Shown piece by piece: positions 19,501 to 30,299 of a stretch of DNA of 64,000 bases (position 1 is its first letter; each line of letters begins with the position of its first letter). This stretch comes from JBCCTX01 sp965263105 (GTDB lineage Bacteria; Bacteroidota; Bacteroidia; J057): assembly GCA_965263105.1 (NCBI GenBank), contig CBDHGL010000002.1, forward strand, positions 372,001 through 436,000. Reading direction: 5' to 3'. Below the pieces are notes generated by a model. That model saw only the letters and a list, made by a program, of their open reading frames with translations, searched no databases and was not told the DNA's origin. Position numbers and translations under genes: made by a program.

Positions 19501-22218
19501 TTCATCGGAATAAATGGCTCCTCCCCCTTTACCCAAGGAAACATTCCTTTCAAAATTACAATTTAAATAAAAATGATTACCACCTTTATTATATATCGCT
19601 CCACCTCCCCCAGTTGGAACCAAAGCTTCGTCTACAATACTATAGCCTCCTTCAATTTGGTTATTTGTGAAAGTTGAAGATATTATCTCTGAATTTGAGT
19701 TTACATTTTCAATCCCTCCTCCGAATACACCTGCTATTTTAGTGGAATTAGCATTATTCTGAAAAACACATTTTAGGGCAAATAGGTCAGCATTTCTTGT
19801 TTCTATCCTACTATTATTGAACTCAGTGGATATCAATTCAAGTCTTCCATAATTGAAGTTTATCGCCAAACTATCACAATCAACAAACTTACAATTACTC
19901 ATTTTTAAGGTGTCTACTTCTTCAAAAACGCCATCTATTGGAAAATCGTCGTTTAGATAAGATAAGGGGCTTAGATACGAAATCACCGCCCCTCCATTAT
20001 TAATAAATTGAGTGTTATCAATCATTCCCCCACTTATTAAGTCGAAATTGAAACCACTTTCAGTTATATTTTTAAATACGGAATTTGAAATCCATAAGTC
20101 CATTGGTCCACGGAAACGCCCGAGAGAATTATTATTATCAAAAATACTATTACTAATTATTGTTTTACCATCGAATCCTATAGCATCTGCATTATTCCAA
20201 ATAAAAAAAATATTTATTGAATTATTTGCAAATTTAGAGCTATCTATTTTAAGCCAAGCTCCTTCAATTGAAATTACATTCCTGCACAGATTATTCATAA
20301 AATAACACTTATGAAATGTAATCTCCGGTATTGAAGTGAAACTGGAAAGACCTAGATCACAATCTACTACTTCCCCGAATTGATCAGAATCTACTACATG
20401 ATTTTTGTTATCCCTGAATATACAATCGTTGAATTTTACATTCATTCCGCTTACATAGATATTCCCAGTACTAAAACCTCCAAGATTATCTCCTATATAT
20501 CCCTCTTCAAAAATTAAACCATCTATTTCTGAATATTGATCAGAAATATCTATTTCCACAAGTTGCATTATTACTTGTGAATTATCATCTCTCGTTTCCG
20601 GATTTCCAATGTTCCCACTTAGAATAGTAGCATTTGTATGGAATAGAGAAAGAGAATCAATCTTCCTATCAAGAAGGGTAGCTTCTTGCCCATTAAATCC
20701 TCCAATCAATTTAACATATTGTGGAACTTGAAAGCTAATTCTCCTTTCTTGAAGTCTACAAGGATTACAAGACGTTGGAAAATACATCCCCTTTGCAATC
20801 CAAATCTGGTCTCCTGAGTCTACGATAGCCAGAGCATCTTGTAGGTCTGTAAATGCATTCTCCCACGAACTTCCATTATGGACAATATTCTGTCCCACAT
20901 TAGAAGAATCTACATATATTATTTCAAGGCCTAGTGTATCTTCTAGAGAGAAAAAATAATTTAGCATATCCGTGTCGCCAGAAATATTAATCAAACTTCC
21001 TTCAGAACTAGTTTTGTACAGATCAATATATGCACTAGCTTCTACCGTTAGATCCCGATAATTTACTTGTAGGTAATTATCATTAAGGTGAATTGATAAT
21101 ATATATTCTCCTTGTCTGGCAAAATCTTGACTTCGTAATTCTAAATAATATAGCTCCTCATTGTATTCAAAAGAAAACCAATCATAATCCCCAGGAAAAA
21201 AGCACAAGGTATCATTGAAATTAAGATCTCCTGTCAATTCATATGCTAATTGGGAAGTATTATTAAATTCATATTCATCATTGCAAGATTCAAGGTTTTC
21301 TTCCGTAACCTCAATGGGATGATTGGGCCACCATCTAAAATTATTTGAACGATTTTCTTCTCCACTATTTCTAAAGACATCCACTTCATAATTCAGGAAG
21401 TAAGTGCCGGGGTCAATACAAGGATCTCCTCCACACTTAGTTAGTAGGTCAATATTGAAGGGAATCTCAATACTATCTCCAGGATTTAAAATAGGAACAA
21501 TAATAGAATCTATATCTCTTATGTAATCACCCTCGGCAGTTAAATAGAAAATAACTGTACTTTCTCCTAGCGTAGGGCTAACACCTAAATTTAAAACCAC
21601 AATATTACCGTGAAGCCATGAACCATCTATCCATAAATAACCATAAGCCGTCAGATCTGGGGGGTTAACCGCATATCGCAATTTAGCAAATGGGTATAGA
21701 TCATTTTCCTTTATTAGAGCAAGATCTGAATCAAATAATTGAATTTTTGTATCTGTTTCGGATGAATTAATTGAATAGGTTTCAATTATCAAATAATAAC
21801 CATCAAATTGAATTGATAAACCATAATTACCCTCTACCTGAGCTGAATACCCTTCTATCAATATATAATAAATGGTCTCCTCTATTTCTAATTCAAACCA
21901 ATCTTGGTCGCCTGAAGTAAGGCACATACTATCATTTTGATATTCTGTACCACTTATAAAAGTGGCCATTTCAACTTCATTATTAGGCTCTTCTTCACTA
22001 AAACATATTGCTATACTTCTCGATGTTAGTTTCCCAGGTAAGGAAGAGCTCTGTCTGAGCGTTTTTTTAGGAATAGTTCTTTGGGGGACCATTTCAAGAG
22101 GTACAGGAAGGGGTACATCTACATTTCTTTTACTTGATGTAGGGGTTCCATCTTGGGATAAAAGGGGATAGTGGATTAGTATCAATATTGCCAATAAAAA
22201 ATAAACAGGACTTTTCAT
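16566..22218 (-). pseudogene. giant T9SS beta-helix protein, broken by two frameshifts
   Basis: Read through, this is one gene of ~1883 codons spread over three frames. Residues 1-22 are a signal peptide. Two PPC-like modules (EEPNNEVEMATFI; DEYEFNNTSQLAYEL) flank a CARDB-like domain, followed by a long parallel beta-helix, a choice-of-anchor-Q block (TDQRGYSRVIGSSNNRIDIGAYEYQ), a MAM/jelly-roll-like domain, an Omp28-like domain and a type A T9SS tail. Compared with its downstream-numbered paralogue (22248-26615), there is a 2-bp insertion (extra AT) near 18300 and a 1-bp deletion (ATTTGG reduced to ATTGG) near 18045. Continuous open pieces are 22218-18235, then about 18300-17984, then about 18045-16566. 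Homology continues across both breaks, so decay is very recent or the indels are sequence errors. Architecture matches the 1879-aa gene at 35796-41435. Confidence 0.8.
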
Positions 22219-22247
22219 TACAAAGGGATTTATTTTGTTTGGGATAC

Positions 22248-25200
22248 CTAATACGAAATGACGATTTTCTCTCGTTTCACGATTTCATTGTTAATGTATA
22301 TTTCTAGAACATATACTCCTGTGGGTATATTTGACAAGGACCATTCTTTCAAAGCTTCATTTTCAGGAAGAGTTAACGTACGAACCAATTGACCGTTGAG
22401 GTTTCTCAAAATAAGCCTGTTTTGAGGATAAATCCTGTCTATTTGAATAAATACCTTATCTCGAACTGGATTGGGATATATATATATTCCTTCTGCAATC
22501 GGAGCTTCATTCGAAACTGATAATTCTCTTCCCATTCCAGCTCTACAAGCTTGGTAAATTTCTTGAGTTTCCTCATCCTGAATGAAAACTACTGCATAAA
22601 GAGAATCTGGGTTTTGAACAATAGAAGGAGAGGGTTGGGAATTGAAGTCCCAAGTTTCTTGAATTGGAATGGATTCAAATTCTTCTAAATTCCCATAGGA
22701 AAGCCCTTGAGCTCCAGGGAGTAATTTTCTCAATACATAATTATATATCCTATCCTCAGCCACAACCCCATTTTCTAACAGTGCAATATAGACTCTAATT
22801 GGCCTTTCCCACTTCTGAAGTGCGGTAATTTTGGAAACCACTGTAAAAGGGTCCCCATTGGTAGTGTAAATGGAGATGTGGAAAGGAGAAAATTCCAAAG
22901 AGCTCGTATCTATTGTTCGCATGGAAAGCAGGTCTGCAAGCCCTTGATATTCAATTCCTCCTACAATGAGGTTACCGGGTGTACTGATGCCATAATGGCT
23001 TAATCGTGCTTGGGGATCGATGGAGTTAGAGGGTTGAAGGGGATCACCTGTTTGAAAATGAAAATTAATAGGAATGATATCTTCTCCATATTGGTCAAAC
23101 AATTCAGGTTTGATCATAAACAGTTCTGGAGAATCCGCTCCGGGAAAATATTCCAATAATATCTTTCGAGACCTATCCCCTAGAAAAAAATTATCAATGG
23201 CTACCCCATTAAAATCGTCTATGGGATTTACAAAATTGATACTCCTAAAGGCCATGCGAAAACGGGTGATCGGACTTCTCAAAGAATCAACCAATCGATG
23301 AGAGGTAGTTTTCCATCTGGAGTATTCACCAGACCAGCCAAACTGACTTTCTTGCGGCTGATTGCCAGGGTTAGCATTGAGAGCTGCAAAATCGTACCAA
23401 TTAATCCCGGTAGTATCTGATCCGAAAGTACGCCAATTATTTCCATTATCGGTGGAAACTTGCAAAACGGTTCCATCAAGGGCTGTCTCTGTATCACTCC
23501 ATAGATCAAAGGACACCATAGGATAGGACAAGGAATCCAGGTCGAAGCAAGGACTGTACAACCAGGTATGGACATTGGCAGAATAAGCGCTATCTAAGTC
23601 TGTAGCCCATACCTTCTCTCCATCGGAAGCAGAATCAATTTTGCTTCCCGTTGGAATCCCCAATTCCCAGAGCGAATTATTTTCGTGGGGCTGCCAGATA
23701 GTGCTTTCGCTTTCGAAAGAGTCATCATAAGGAAGGTTTTCGGACGTAATTGTGGGTAATACCCAAATACTTGCATGCGAAATAGAGTCTTGAGGACTAT
23801 TCCCATACTGGATGGAATTTCCTTCATGTGTACGGAGGAGAGAATAAATCCCTGGAGCTAAGTTTACATTAATAACTAAATTCTCTATAATAATTTGGTT
23901 AGGTTCAGAAGTATAGTTTCTGGTATAGGTAATTTCTATTTTTTCGGCTTCAATCTCATAACCCTCAATGATAATTCCTTCCCCCAATGCTACCACCTCG
24001 GTAGAAGAGTTTTCTTGAATAAAAATCTCATTTGGGAACCTGAGAACAATGGACTGATTCTCTCCTATGGCCCATCCACCCCCAGTACTATCCGTAAGCT
24101 TAATAGACCCTAGGACTATCGATTCATTATCAAGCTGGCAGACCTGAATTTCAGGAGCGGAGACATTCGTTTCCTGGTACTCATATGCTCCAATATCTAT
24201 TCTGCTATTTTTTGAACCAAATATCCTAGAATAACCCCGTTGATCAACAGTGATGGAGGTAGAATCCAGAAATTCTCCAGATGAAATGGAAGGGCTGTTG
24301 GCTAATAAAGCAAGGGTAGGTACAGGCCCACCATTCATTTTTAATGTGTCCAATCTGGGGTTTATAGATTCCAATGAGCTTCCAACTATATCCGTAAATC
24401 GAGCTTTGAAATTTGAAGCTGTTGTATCGGAAATTAAGTTATGGCCTTCCGATAAGACAAATGAACCCTCAGAAGCAGAAATGATGGGACCATCCCCTGC
24501 TACGATGCTATTTTTCAGAAACAAAGTATCTCCAAAATTTACTTGGATATTTTTTCCATCGGAATTGGAATTATTAGAATATATTGTAGAATATCTAATA
24601 GATAGAAGATCTAAGGAAGTCTCTGTATCGTTAAAAAAAGGACGATGTTTATCGCAAAATATTCCTCCTCCATCTGTACTATTATTATTATAAATTGTAC
24701 TGTTGATTAATTCGAGTTTACCAGAAGATAAAATCCCTCCCCCAGATCTATTCGCATGATTATCCGAGATAGTACTACCAAGCATTGAAATATGCCCATT
24801 GACAGTAAGCGCCCCCCCCCCTTCTGCAGAGTTTTTTGAAAAATGACAGTCTGTTACTGTGCTTGGCCCTGCTAAATATCCCCCTCCTCCAAAAGAATGA
24901 GAATTATTACTAAAAGTATTACACTTTTCTATACGATTTTGATTGAAAATTCCTTCATTAGTTATACCTAACCAAAATCCTCCGCCAATACCCGAAGCAA
25001 AATTGTTCTCTATAGTTGAATTTTCTACTAATGTATTCCCGTTGGTGCAATATATAGCGCCCCCATTCCCAGGCAAGAATTCTAAATCCATATCCAAGCC
25101 ATTTGCGCGATTTTTAAAGAAGTAGCTGTCCTGGATTATTACATCTGACTCATCTGAAAAAATGGCACCTCCTCCTTTGCCAGAGGTAATGTTTTCTTCA

Positions 25201-26615
25201 AAGGTACAATTTGAATAAAAGTGATTTCCGTTTTTATTATATATAGCTCCTCCCCCACCAGATGGTATTATTGCATGGCCGATCAGTGAATAACTGCCTT
25301 CTATTTGGTTCTTTTTAAAAGTGGAAGAAATTATCTCAGAATTAGAGTCTATACATTCCATCGCCCCTCCAAAGGCACCTGCCTTTGCAAAAGGCTTATT
25401 GATATTTTGAAACATGCAATTAATACCGAAAAAGTCTGTATTTCGTGTCTCAACCCTACTATTATTGAATTTTGTAGAAATCAGTTCAAGTCTTCCATAA
25501 TTAAAGTTTATTGCCAAACTATCACTATCGATAAACTTACAATTACTTAATTTCAATGTATCTACATCTTCAAAAATTCCCTCTATCGGAAAATCCCCCT
25601 CCAGAAAAGAAAGGTGGCTTAGATACGAAATAGCTTCTCCTCCAATATTTATGAAATGAGTGCTATCAATCCTGCCCCCCCTTATGTATTCAAATTCCAA
25701 TCCATCCTTGGTTGTATTTTCAATTACCGAATTTGAAATCCATAGGTCAGTCGGCCCACGAAAATATCCGATGGATTCATTATTAATAAAAGTGCAGTTG
25801 TTTATTTGGGTATATGTAATTTCCTCCAACTCGTCATCATCATTAAATATATTGAAAATTTCTTCCTTATTATTATTAAATTTGCAGCCATTTATACTAA
25901 TCCCCGAATAGTCAACAAAAAATATAGCCCTAGCTAAATTATTATTAAAGTAACAACCTTGGAAAACTAGCTTTTCAATAATTTCCAGTGAACCATCAAA
26001 ATTTATTATACCCTCGCTATAATTTTCATTATTTATAAATAGACAATTACGAAATTCAAGGTCTATACCAATAGGGATATTAATTGTACCTAAACCTAAT
26101 GACTGAAAATCTTCCTTTATATACCCCCCCTCTATAATCAAGCCATCTAGATAAGTAGGAGGGCCATCTTTATACCTTGTGTTGAATTGTAAAATAACCT
26201 TAGAGTTATCGTCTACCCTCCCATCCAATCCTATATTTCCACTTAGAATTGTCGCATTTGAATGGAATAAAGACATAGAATCCATCCTTCGATCCGGAAT
26301 AGAAGCTTCATCCCCAATGAATCCCCCAATCAAATTAACAAACTGAGGTACCTGAAAGCTAACATCTCTATCTTCACTATCACAATTATCGCAAGATGTC
26401 GGGAAATAGGTTCCTTTAGCGATCCAAATCTGGTCTCCAGAATCTGCTATGGCTATGGCATCTTGCAAGTCAAAGAAAGCTGTTTTCCAAGAAGTACCAT
26501 CATGGTAGATATCGAATCCCACTGCTGCAGAATCAACATAGATAACCTTCGGGCTTTGACCCCAAAGGATGGTGGGAAGAACAAAGAGAAAGGTAAATAG
26601 GGCTCGGCTGATCAT
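22248..26615 (-). CDS. giant T9SS beta-helix protein (choice-of-anchor Q)
   Basis: I place the start at 26615, where MISRALFTFLFVLPTILWGQ makes a clean signal peptide; an ATG at 26663 would add 16 residues in front of it. The 1455-aa product lacks the N-terminal PPC/CARDB region of its paralogues and goes straight into VIYVDSAAVGFD and a right-handed beta-helix with many GGGAIYNKNGNHF, NCTFEENI and GGGGYLAG rungs. It then has the choice-of-anchor-Q block (TVDQRGYSRIFGSKNSRIDIGA), a MAM-like jelly roll (PYDDSFE, WLYSPCFDLDSL), an Omp28-like segment beginning RKILLEYFPG and a type A T9SS tail (IYPNPVRDK). Surface exposure is expected. It stops 29 bases before the ATG of the broken paralogue, so the two are a tandem duplication and probably one transcript. 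Confidence 0.85.
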   Translation of the reverse strand: MISRALFTFLFVLPTILWGQSPKVIYVDSAAVGFDIYHDGTSWKTAFFDLQDAIAIADSGDQIWIAKGTYFPTSCDNCDSEDRDVSFQVPQFVNLIGGFIGDEASIPDRRMDSMSLFHSNATILSGNIGLDGRVDDNSKVILQFNTRYKDGPPTYLDGLIIEGGYIKEDFQSLGLGTINIPIGIDLEFRNCLFINNENYSEGIINFDGSLEIIEKLVFQGCYFNNNLARAIFFVDYSGISINGCKFNNNKEEIFNIFNDDDELEEITYTQINNCTFINNESIGYFRGPTDLWISNSVIENTTKDGLEFEYIRGGRIDSTHFINIGGEAISYLSHLSFLEGDFPIEGIFEDVDTLKLSNCKFIDSDSLAINFNYGRLELISTKFNNSRVETRNTDFFGINCMFQNINKPFAKAGAFGGAMECIDSNSEIISSTFKKNQIEGSYSLIGHAIIPSGGGGAIYNKNGNHFYSNCTFEENITSGKGGGAIFSDESDVIIQDSYFFKNRANGLDMDLEFLPGNGGAIYCTNGNTLVENSTIENNFASGIGGGFWLGITNEGIFNQNRIEKCNTFSNNSHSFGGGGYLAGPSTVTDCHFSKNSAEGGGALTVNGHISMLGSTISDNHANRSGGGILSSGKLELINSTIYNNNSTDGGGIFCDKHRPFFNDTETSLDLLSIRYSTIYSNNSNSDGKNIQVNFGDTLFLKNSIVAGDGPIISASEGSFVLSEGHNLISDTTASNFKARFTDIVGSSLESINPRLDTLKMNGGPVPTLALLANSPSISSGEFLDSTSITVDQRGYSRIFGSKNSRIDIGAYEYQETNVSAPEIQVCQLDNESIVLGSIKLTDSTGGGWAIGENQSIVLRFPNEIFIQENSSTEVVALGEGIIIEGYEIEAEKIEITYTRNYTSEPNQIIIENLVINVNLAPGIYSLLRTHEGNSIQYGNSPQDSISHASIWVLPTITSENLPYDDSFESESTIWQPHENNSLWELGIPTGSKIDSASDGEKVWATDLDSAYSANVHTWLYSPCFDLDSLSYPMVSFDLWSDTETALDGTVLQVSTDNGNNWRTFGSDTTGINWYDFAALNANPGNQPQESQFGWSGEYSRWKTTSHRLVDSLRSPITRFRMAFRSINFVNPIDDFNGVAIDNFFLGDRSRKILLEYFPGADSPELFMIKPELFDQYGEDIIPINFHFQTGDPLQPSNSIDPQARLSHYGISTPGNLIVGGIEYQGLADLLSMRTIDTSSLEFSPFHISIYTTNGDPFTVVSKITALQKWERPIRVYIALLENGVVAEDRIYNYVLRKLLPGAQGLSYGNLEEFESIPIQETWDFNSQPSPSIVQNPDSLYAVVFIQDEETQEIYQACRAGMGRELSVSNEAPIAEGIYIYPNPVRDKVFIQIDRIYPQNRLILRNLNGQLVRTLTLPENEALKEWSLSNIPTGVYVLEIYINNEIVKREKIVISY

Positions 26616-26796
26616 GAAGATTTTTTGTATTAGGATGTAAAATAACCCATGAATAAATATCAATTACTCTCAAAGGGAATTCTTCCCCTCAAAAGGATAC
26701 TCGCAATCCTATTTATCGTTCATTAATTTAAAACATTAAAACGCTATTCGAAAGAAAATTTTTCACAATATTTACTTTATGACAAATCGAACGATA

Positions 26797-26804
26797 TATG
26801 TTTG
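26797..26804 (+). promoter_or_regulatory. candidate Bacteroidota -7 box for the caspase gene
   Basis: TATGTTTG matches TAnnTTTG and lies 68 bases before the ATG of the plus-strand caspase gene. A TTTA about 22 bases upstream is an imperfect -33 candidate. It lies in the 256-base divergent region between this gene and the beta-helix gene. Confidence 0.3.
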
Positions 26805-26871
26805 AGGTAAGCCCTGGGATTCCCTGCAAAAAGATGGATTTGCTTTTCTTATACCCCTAATTCCCTTTTGT

Positions 26872-28794
26872 ATGCCAAACCTTCCGAAAAATATCTATGC
26901 ACTATTAATAGGAATCAACGAATACTCCCCAAAATCTCAGCCGAAGGTTCCTCCGCCCTTAAGGGGTTGCCGCAATGATGTGAAATTGGTGAAGGAAAAG
27001 TTGGAAAGCCTGGTACGTACTAGACCTGATTATGCCTTGCACATACAAACACTTTTCAATGAGGAAGCCACCCGGGAGGCATTGATCCGCCATTTTAGGG
27101 AGTTTCTGGTAGGTCCCGTCCAATCTGGCGACATTGTCTATTTTCATTTTAGTGGGCACGGAAGCTATGAGACTGCCCCCAAAGAATTTGAGCCCTTCTT
27201 TGCAGAAAAGAAATTGGAGACGCAGGTGTACTACGACAGCCGGGAACCGGGGAAGAATGATCTTGCAGATAAAGAATTGGCTGTTTTGCTTTCGGAGATT
27301 CCCGAAGGGGTAGAGACTTTCGTTATGTTGGATTGCTGCTTTTCGGATTCCGGAGACAGGAAACCTAATCTGGAAAGGTTCCATGATGGGCGAAAAAAAG
27401 AAAGAGCGTTGAAAAACTTTTTGGGCGCATACGATAAACAAGAAAGCCTACAAATACCTGGTTCCTCTCATATATTGTTTGCTGCCTGTACCAGAAAACA
27501 ACGGGCCAGAGAATGTACCGGAGGAGATGGAAGGAAATATGGAGCCTTTACCCATGCTTTCGCCCAGGTATTGACTCATGCTTCTTTTGACCTTTCCTAT
27601 TTCGATCTCATTCAAAAAACCAAGCTCCAGATGCCACCGATAAACGATGCTTGGCCAAGGAAGTATCATCAGAATCCCAGATGGGATCAACTAGGGAAAG
27701 CCCACATTCACAATGCCTTTTTATTCGGAGATTTTAGGGCGAGAAATGAGCGAATACGGGTAAGCCGTGAACGTGGAAACTGGTATGCCGCACAGGGGGC
27801 AATCGATGGAATCAACGTCCATCGTGAATTGCCCTCATCGTTATCGCTTTTTGAAAGCGATACGAGTCCCACTGCTATAGGTAAGGCCCATCTCTCTCAG
27901 GTAGGGTTTCAAAAGAGTGAAATCACTCCCCACTTTAACCTCGATGAAGGGAAGGAATATTTTACCGAGTTTGCTCCATACCGTATCCCCCTATACCTTG
28001 AGGAAGGTTTAGCCCCGCTTCAGCAATTTCTCTTCGAGCAGGCATCTACCTATGTCATAAGCTCTTCTTCTGCCTCAAATTGTAAATATGGGATCAAGGA
28101 AAATGAAGGGGCCTTGGAGTTTTGGGACCTTGCTCAGTCGCATCTCATTTTGGGAATCCAATCCTGGACAGAGGCATGCTTTCCCTATCTTAGAAGCCTA
28201 TGCAAAAAGATCCATACATGGGAAAGGGTGCAGCAGCTGGGCAATCCCTACGAAAGTATCGATAGTACGCGGATAAAATTTGGATTTAGGATAGAAGATG
28301 GTAGTAAGAAAGTCCTCTACTCCCAAGATCAGCCCATTAGATTGCCCTTTCAGGCACCTCATATTGAGTATTCCCTTTGGGGAGAGAATCACACGGAAAA
28401 TCCCCTTTATTTTATGGTATTATATACAGGCCCCAAATTGGAAACCGAGGTTCATTATCGGGATGAAGATCGCAAAGGCCCCTCCCCCTCTCGCCTAAAT
28501 ATGGAGCGAAGAATTCTGGACCTTGACCCTCGTTTTCCTGCAGAGAAAAATAGCTTCCGCCTTCTCTACAGCACAGAATACATAGAAGATAGCCTAGTTT
28601 TTGACGAGTGGGAATGTGAAGAATTTCATTATTATGGAAAAACGATTTCTGAGAAGCAACTACTACAGAGTGAATCGACCCGAGGCTTTGAGCTTCCTCC
28701 CAAGCCCCAATCCAGAAATCCCTTGACAAAAACCGTCCATGAATGGGGTGTCCTAGATTTAGAGGTAATCGTGGAGAGAAAAGAGGTCATTTAA
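26872..28794 (+). CDS. caspase-family (peptidase C14) protein with uncharacterised C-terminal half
   Basis: Residues 1-290 are a caspase-like p20/p10 domain of the prokaryotic metacaspase group. The first strand is YALLIGINEYS, the catalytic histidine is His96 in FHFSGHGS and the cysteine is probably Cys156 in MLDCCFSDSG. A CRNDV motif (residues 33-37) precedes the first helix. No signal peptide is present, so it should be cytosolic. The C-terminal ~330 residues include a beta-rich stretch (about 450-620; KFGFRIEDGSKKVLYSQ, ENPLYFMVLY) that resembles substrate- or ligand-binding sandwich domains attached to other bacterial caspases, but I cannot name it. The gene stands alone on the plus strand, facing the lipoprotein end of the caspase-STAND operon. 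Cleavage specificity (Arg/Lys in metacaspases) is not deducible here. Confidence 0.85.
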   Translation: MPNLPKNIYALLIGINEYSPKSQPKVPPPLRGCRNDVKLVKEKLESLVRTRPDYALHIQTLFNEEATREALIRHFREFLVGPVQSGDIVYFHFSGHGSYETAPKEFEPFFAEKKLETQVYYDSREPGKNDLADKELAVLLSEIPEGVETFVMLDCCFSDSGDRKPNLERFHDGRKKERALKNFLGAYDKQESLQIPGSSHILFAACTRKQRARECTGGDGRKYGAFTHAFAQVLTHASFDLSYFDLIQKTKLQMPPINDAWPRKYHQNPRWDQLGKAHIHNAFLFGDFRARNERIRVSRERGNWYAAQGAIDGINVHRELPSSLSLFESDTSPTAIGKAHLSQVGFQKSEITPHFNLDEGKEYFTEFAPYRIPLYLEEGLAPLQQFLFEQASTYVISSSSASNCKYGIKENEGALEFWDLAQSHLILGIQSWTEACFPYLRSLCKKIHTWERVQQLGNPYESIDSTRIKFGFRIEDGSKKVLYSQDQPIRLPFQAPHIEYSLWGENHTENPLYFMVLYTGPKLETEVHYRDEDRKGPSPSRLNMERRILDLDPRFPAEKNSFRLLYSTEYIEDSLVFDEWECEEFHYYGKTISEKQLLQSESTRGFELPPKPQSRNPLTKTVHEWGVLDLEVIVERKEVI

Positions 28795-28989
28795 AGTTTT
28801 TCCAAAAACTCTAATTGAAAAAAGCCGTTTCTCAGAAGCTTCCATCCTTGGGTGGATTCCTTCCAACCGCAGAAGAGTCTACATAAATAACTTACTGACA
28901 ATCAACATGGAAATGAATCATCATTAAGAGAATTGAAAAAACAATTCCTTTGAAAAGTCAGAAATAAGAACTGGGGTATTCATGGATTT

Positions 28990-30267
28990 TTATTTTAAAG
29001 TTCCATCAGAAAGCGTCTTAATAAAAACCATTAGCGTATCATTATTACCAAAACTAGAGCTACCTACCATTCCGTAGTGTTCTTCCCCTATGGGGATAAC
29101 TTGACTCCCTCTAACACTTCCTCCGGGAAAGCCAAAACTTTGAGGTGCTGGCCAAATGGGTGTAACTAACTCTTCCTGGACAGATAGGACGTGTACAAAG
29201 AGTCTTTCTCCTCCTTGGTTTAAGGTACCTGAAATTACCCAGTCTCCATTAGAGTTCTGTTTGATACCAGCAGAACGGGAATCTCCAGGGATATCTAGTA
29301 GGTAGCTTTTGCTAATTGATGCTAGATCAGAACTGAGTTGAAAAACCCAACTACTCTCAATCCCTGGCCCTAGTGCATTCCCAAGAATTACTACTTCTCC
29401 ACTTTCCCCTTGAAGGATATCTACCCCTTCAGCCTCAAAAGAATTATCTTTAGGAAACTCTTGGGCGTTAATAATTCCCCCTCGGGAACCGAACTCTACT
29501 ACCCAAACTTTCTTGCCTGGAGTAGGTGCTCCATTTTGCTGTGGAGGCTTAGCCGTAGTCCCCACAATCACAAAATTCTCCCCTCTTTTGATCATGGCTC
29601 TCCCTTCGTCAAAGCCCGCGAACCCTCGGATAGAAGAATCGAGTTTTACCTCTCCTGTAGAGTTTAAACGAAACCACAGTAAATTAGAAATGTCTAGAGC
29701 TGGATCTGTGGCCACGCTCTGTCGTTGGGAGGTCTTTCCAACTAGTATGATATCATTGTTTGACGCTTCTAAGACATCAAAGATTTGCTCATTTGTGCTA
29801 GGCTTATTAATGATGCGTTTCCACTCCACTTGATTGTTTTCCCGGATCTTTACAAGAAAAGGATCCTGGGTATTGTCTGATCGTGTAGTATAGCCTGCCA
29901 AAAGGTAGGCCCCATCCTGAGTAGGAGTTATGCTCATCCCAAAATCGTCCCCTTGATCCAAATCATCATCAGCATCAATAAAGCGAGACCATTCCTCATT
30001 TCCTTCTGGATCGGTTTTTACAATATACAGATCGTACAAGTTTCTATTTCCGGCCGATAATGAACTCCCCAGTAGAAGAAAGCCTCCATCTGAAGTCTGA
30101 ATTAGGTCATTTCCTTGCTGAGGAACAATCCCTCCATATAACTTAATAAAAGAGTTTTCTCGATCTACTTCCAACTGATCTAGATCTTCACAGCCTAATA
30201 GTCCAGTAGTCAAGATAGTGCCCACCAGAATAACATTAAGGAATTGGGAAAAGGAAAATTTTGACAT
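28990..30267 (-). CDS. lipoprotein with delta-60/propeller-like repeats
   Basis: The start at 30267 gives MSKFSFSQFLN and a lipoprotein signal with lipobox LLGC. A longer frame opening at 30384 would overlap the upstream gene and bury the signal, so I reject it. The 425-aa product has repeated DGGFLLLGSS, LYIVKTDPEGNEEWSR, DGAYLLAGYTT and NFVIVGTT segments. This pattern (query, value, 'W' strand) is typical of seven-bladed propellers in Bacteroidota lipoproteins. It should be anchored in the outer or inner membrane facing the periplasm or surface. It is the last gene of the four-gene caspase operon, 32 bases after the barrel protein. A sensor or ligand-binding part is plausible; no enzyme motif is seen. 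Confidence 0.75.
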   Translation of the reverse strand: MSKFSFSQFLNVILVGTILTTGLLGCEDLDQLEVDRENSFIKLYGGIVPQQGNDLIQTSDGGFLLLGSSLSAGNRNLYDLYIVKTDPEGNEEWSRFIDADDDLDQGDDFGMSITPTQDGAYLLAGYTTRSDNTQDPFLVKIRENNQVEWKRIINKPSTNEQIFDVLEASNNDIILVGKTSQRQSVATDPALDISNLLWFRLNSTGEVKLDSSIRGFAGFDEGRAMIKRGENFVIVGTTAKPPQQNGAPTPGKKVWVVEFGSRGGIINAQEFPKDNSFEAEGVDILQGESGEVVILGNALGPGIESSWVFQLSSDLASISKSYLLDIPGDSRSAGIKQNSNGDWVISGTLNQGGERLFVHVLSVQEELVTPIWPAPQSFGFPGGSVRGSQVIPIGEEHYGMVGSSSFGNNDTLMVFIKTLSDGTLK

Positions 30268-30299
30268 AGTTAATTTGATAATGGGAGGGGTCAAGGATA

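Noticed and set aside
28795..28810. A terminator hairpin AGTTTTT/AAAAACT after the caspase gene
   Set aside because: The loop would be only two bases and the stem is almost all A/T, with no clear T-tract after it.
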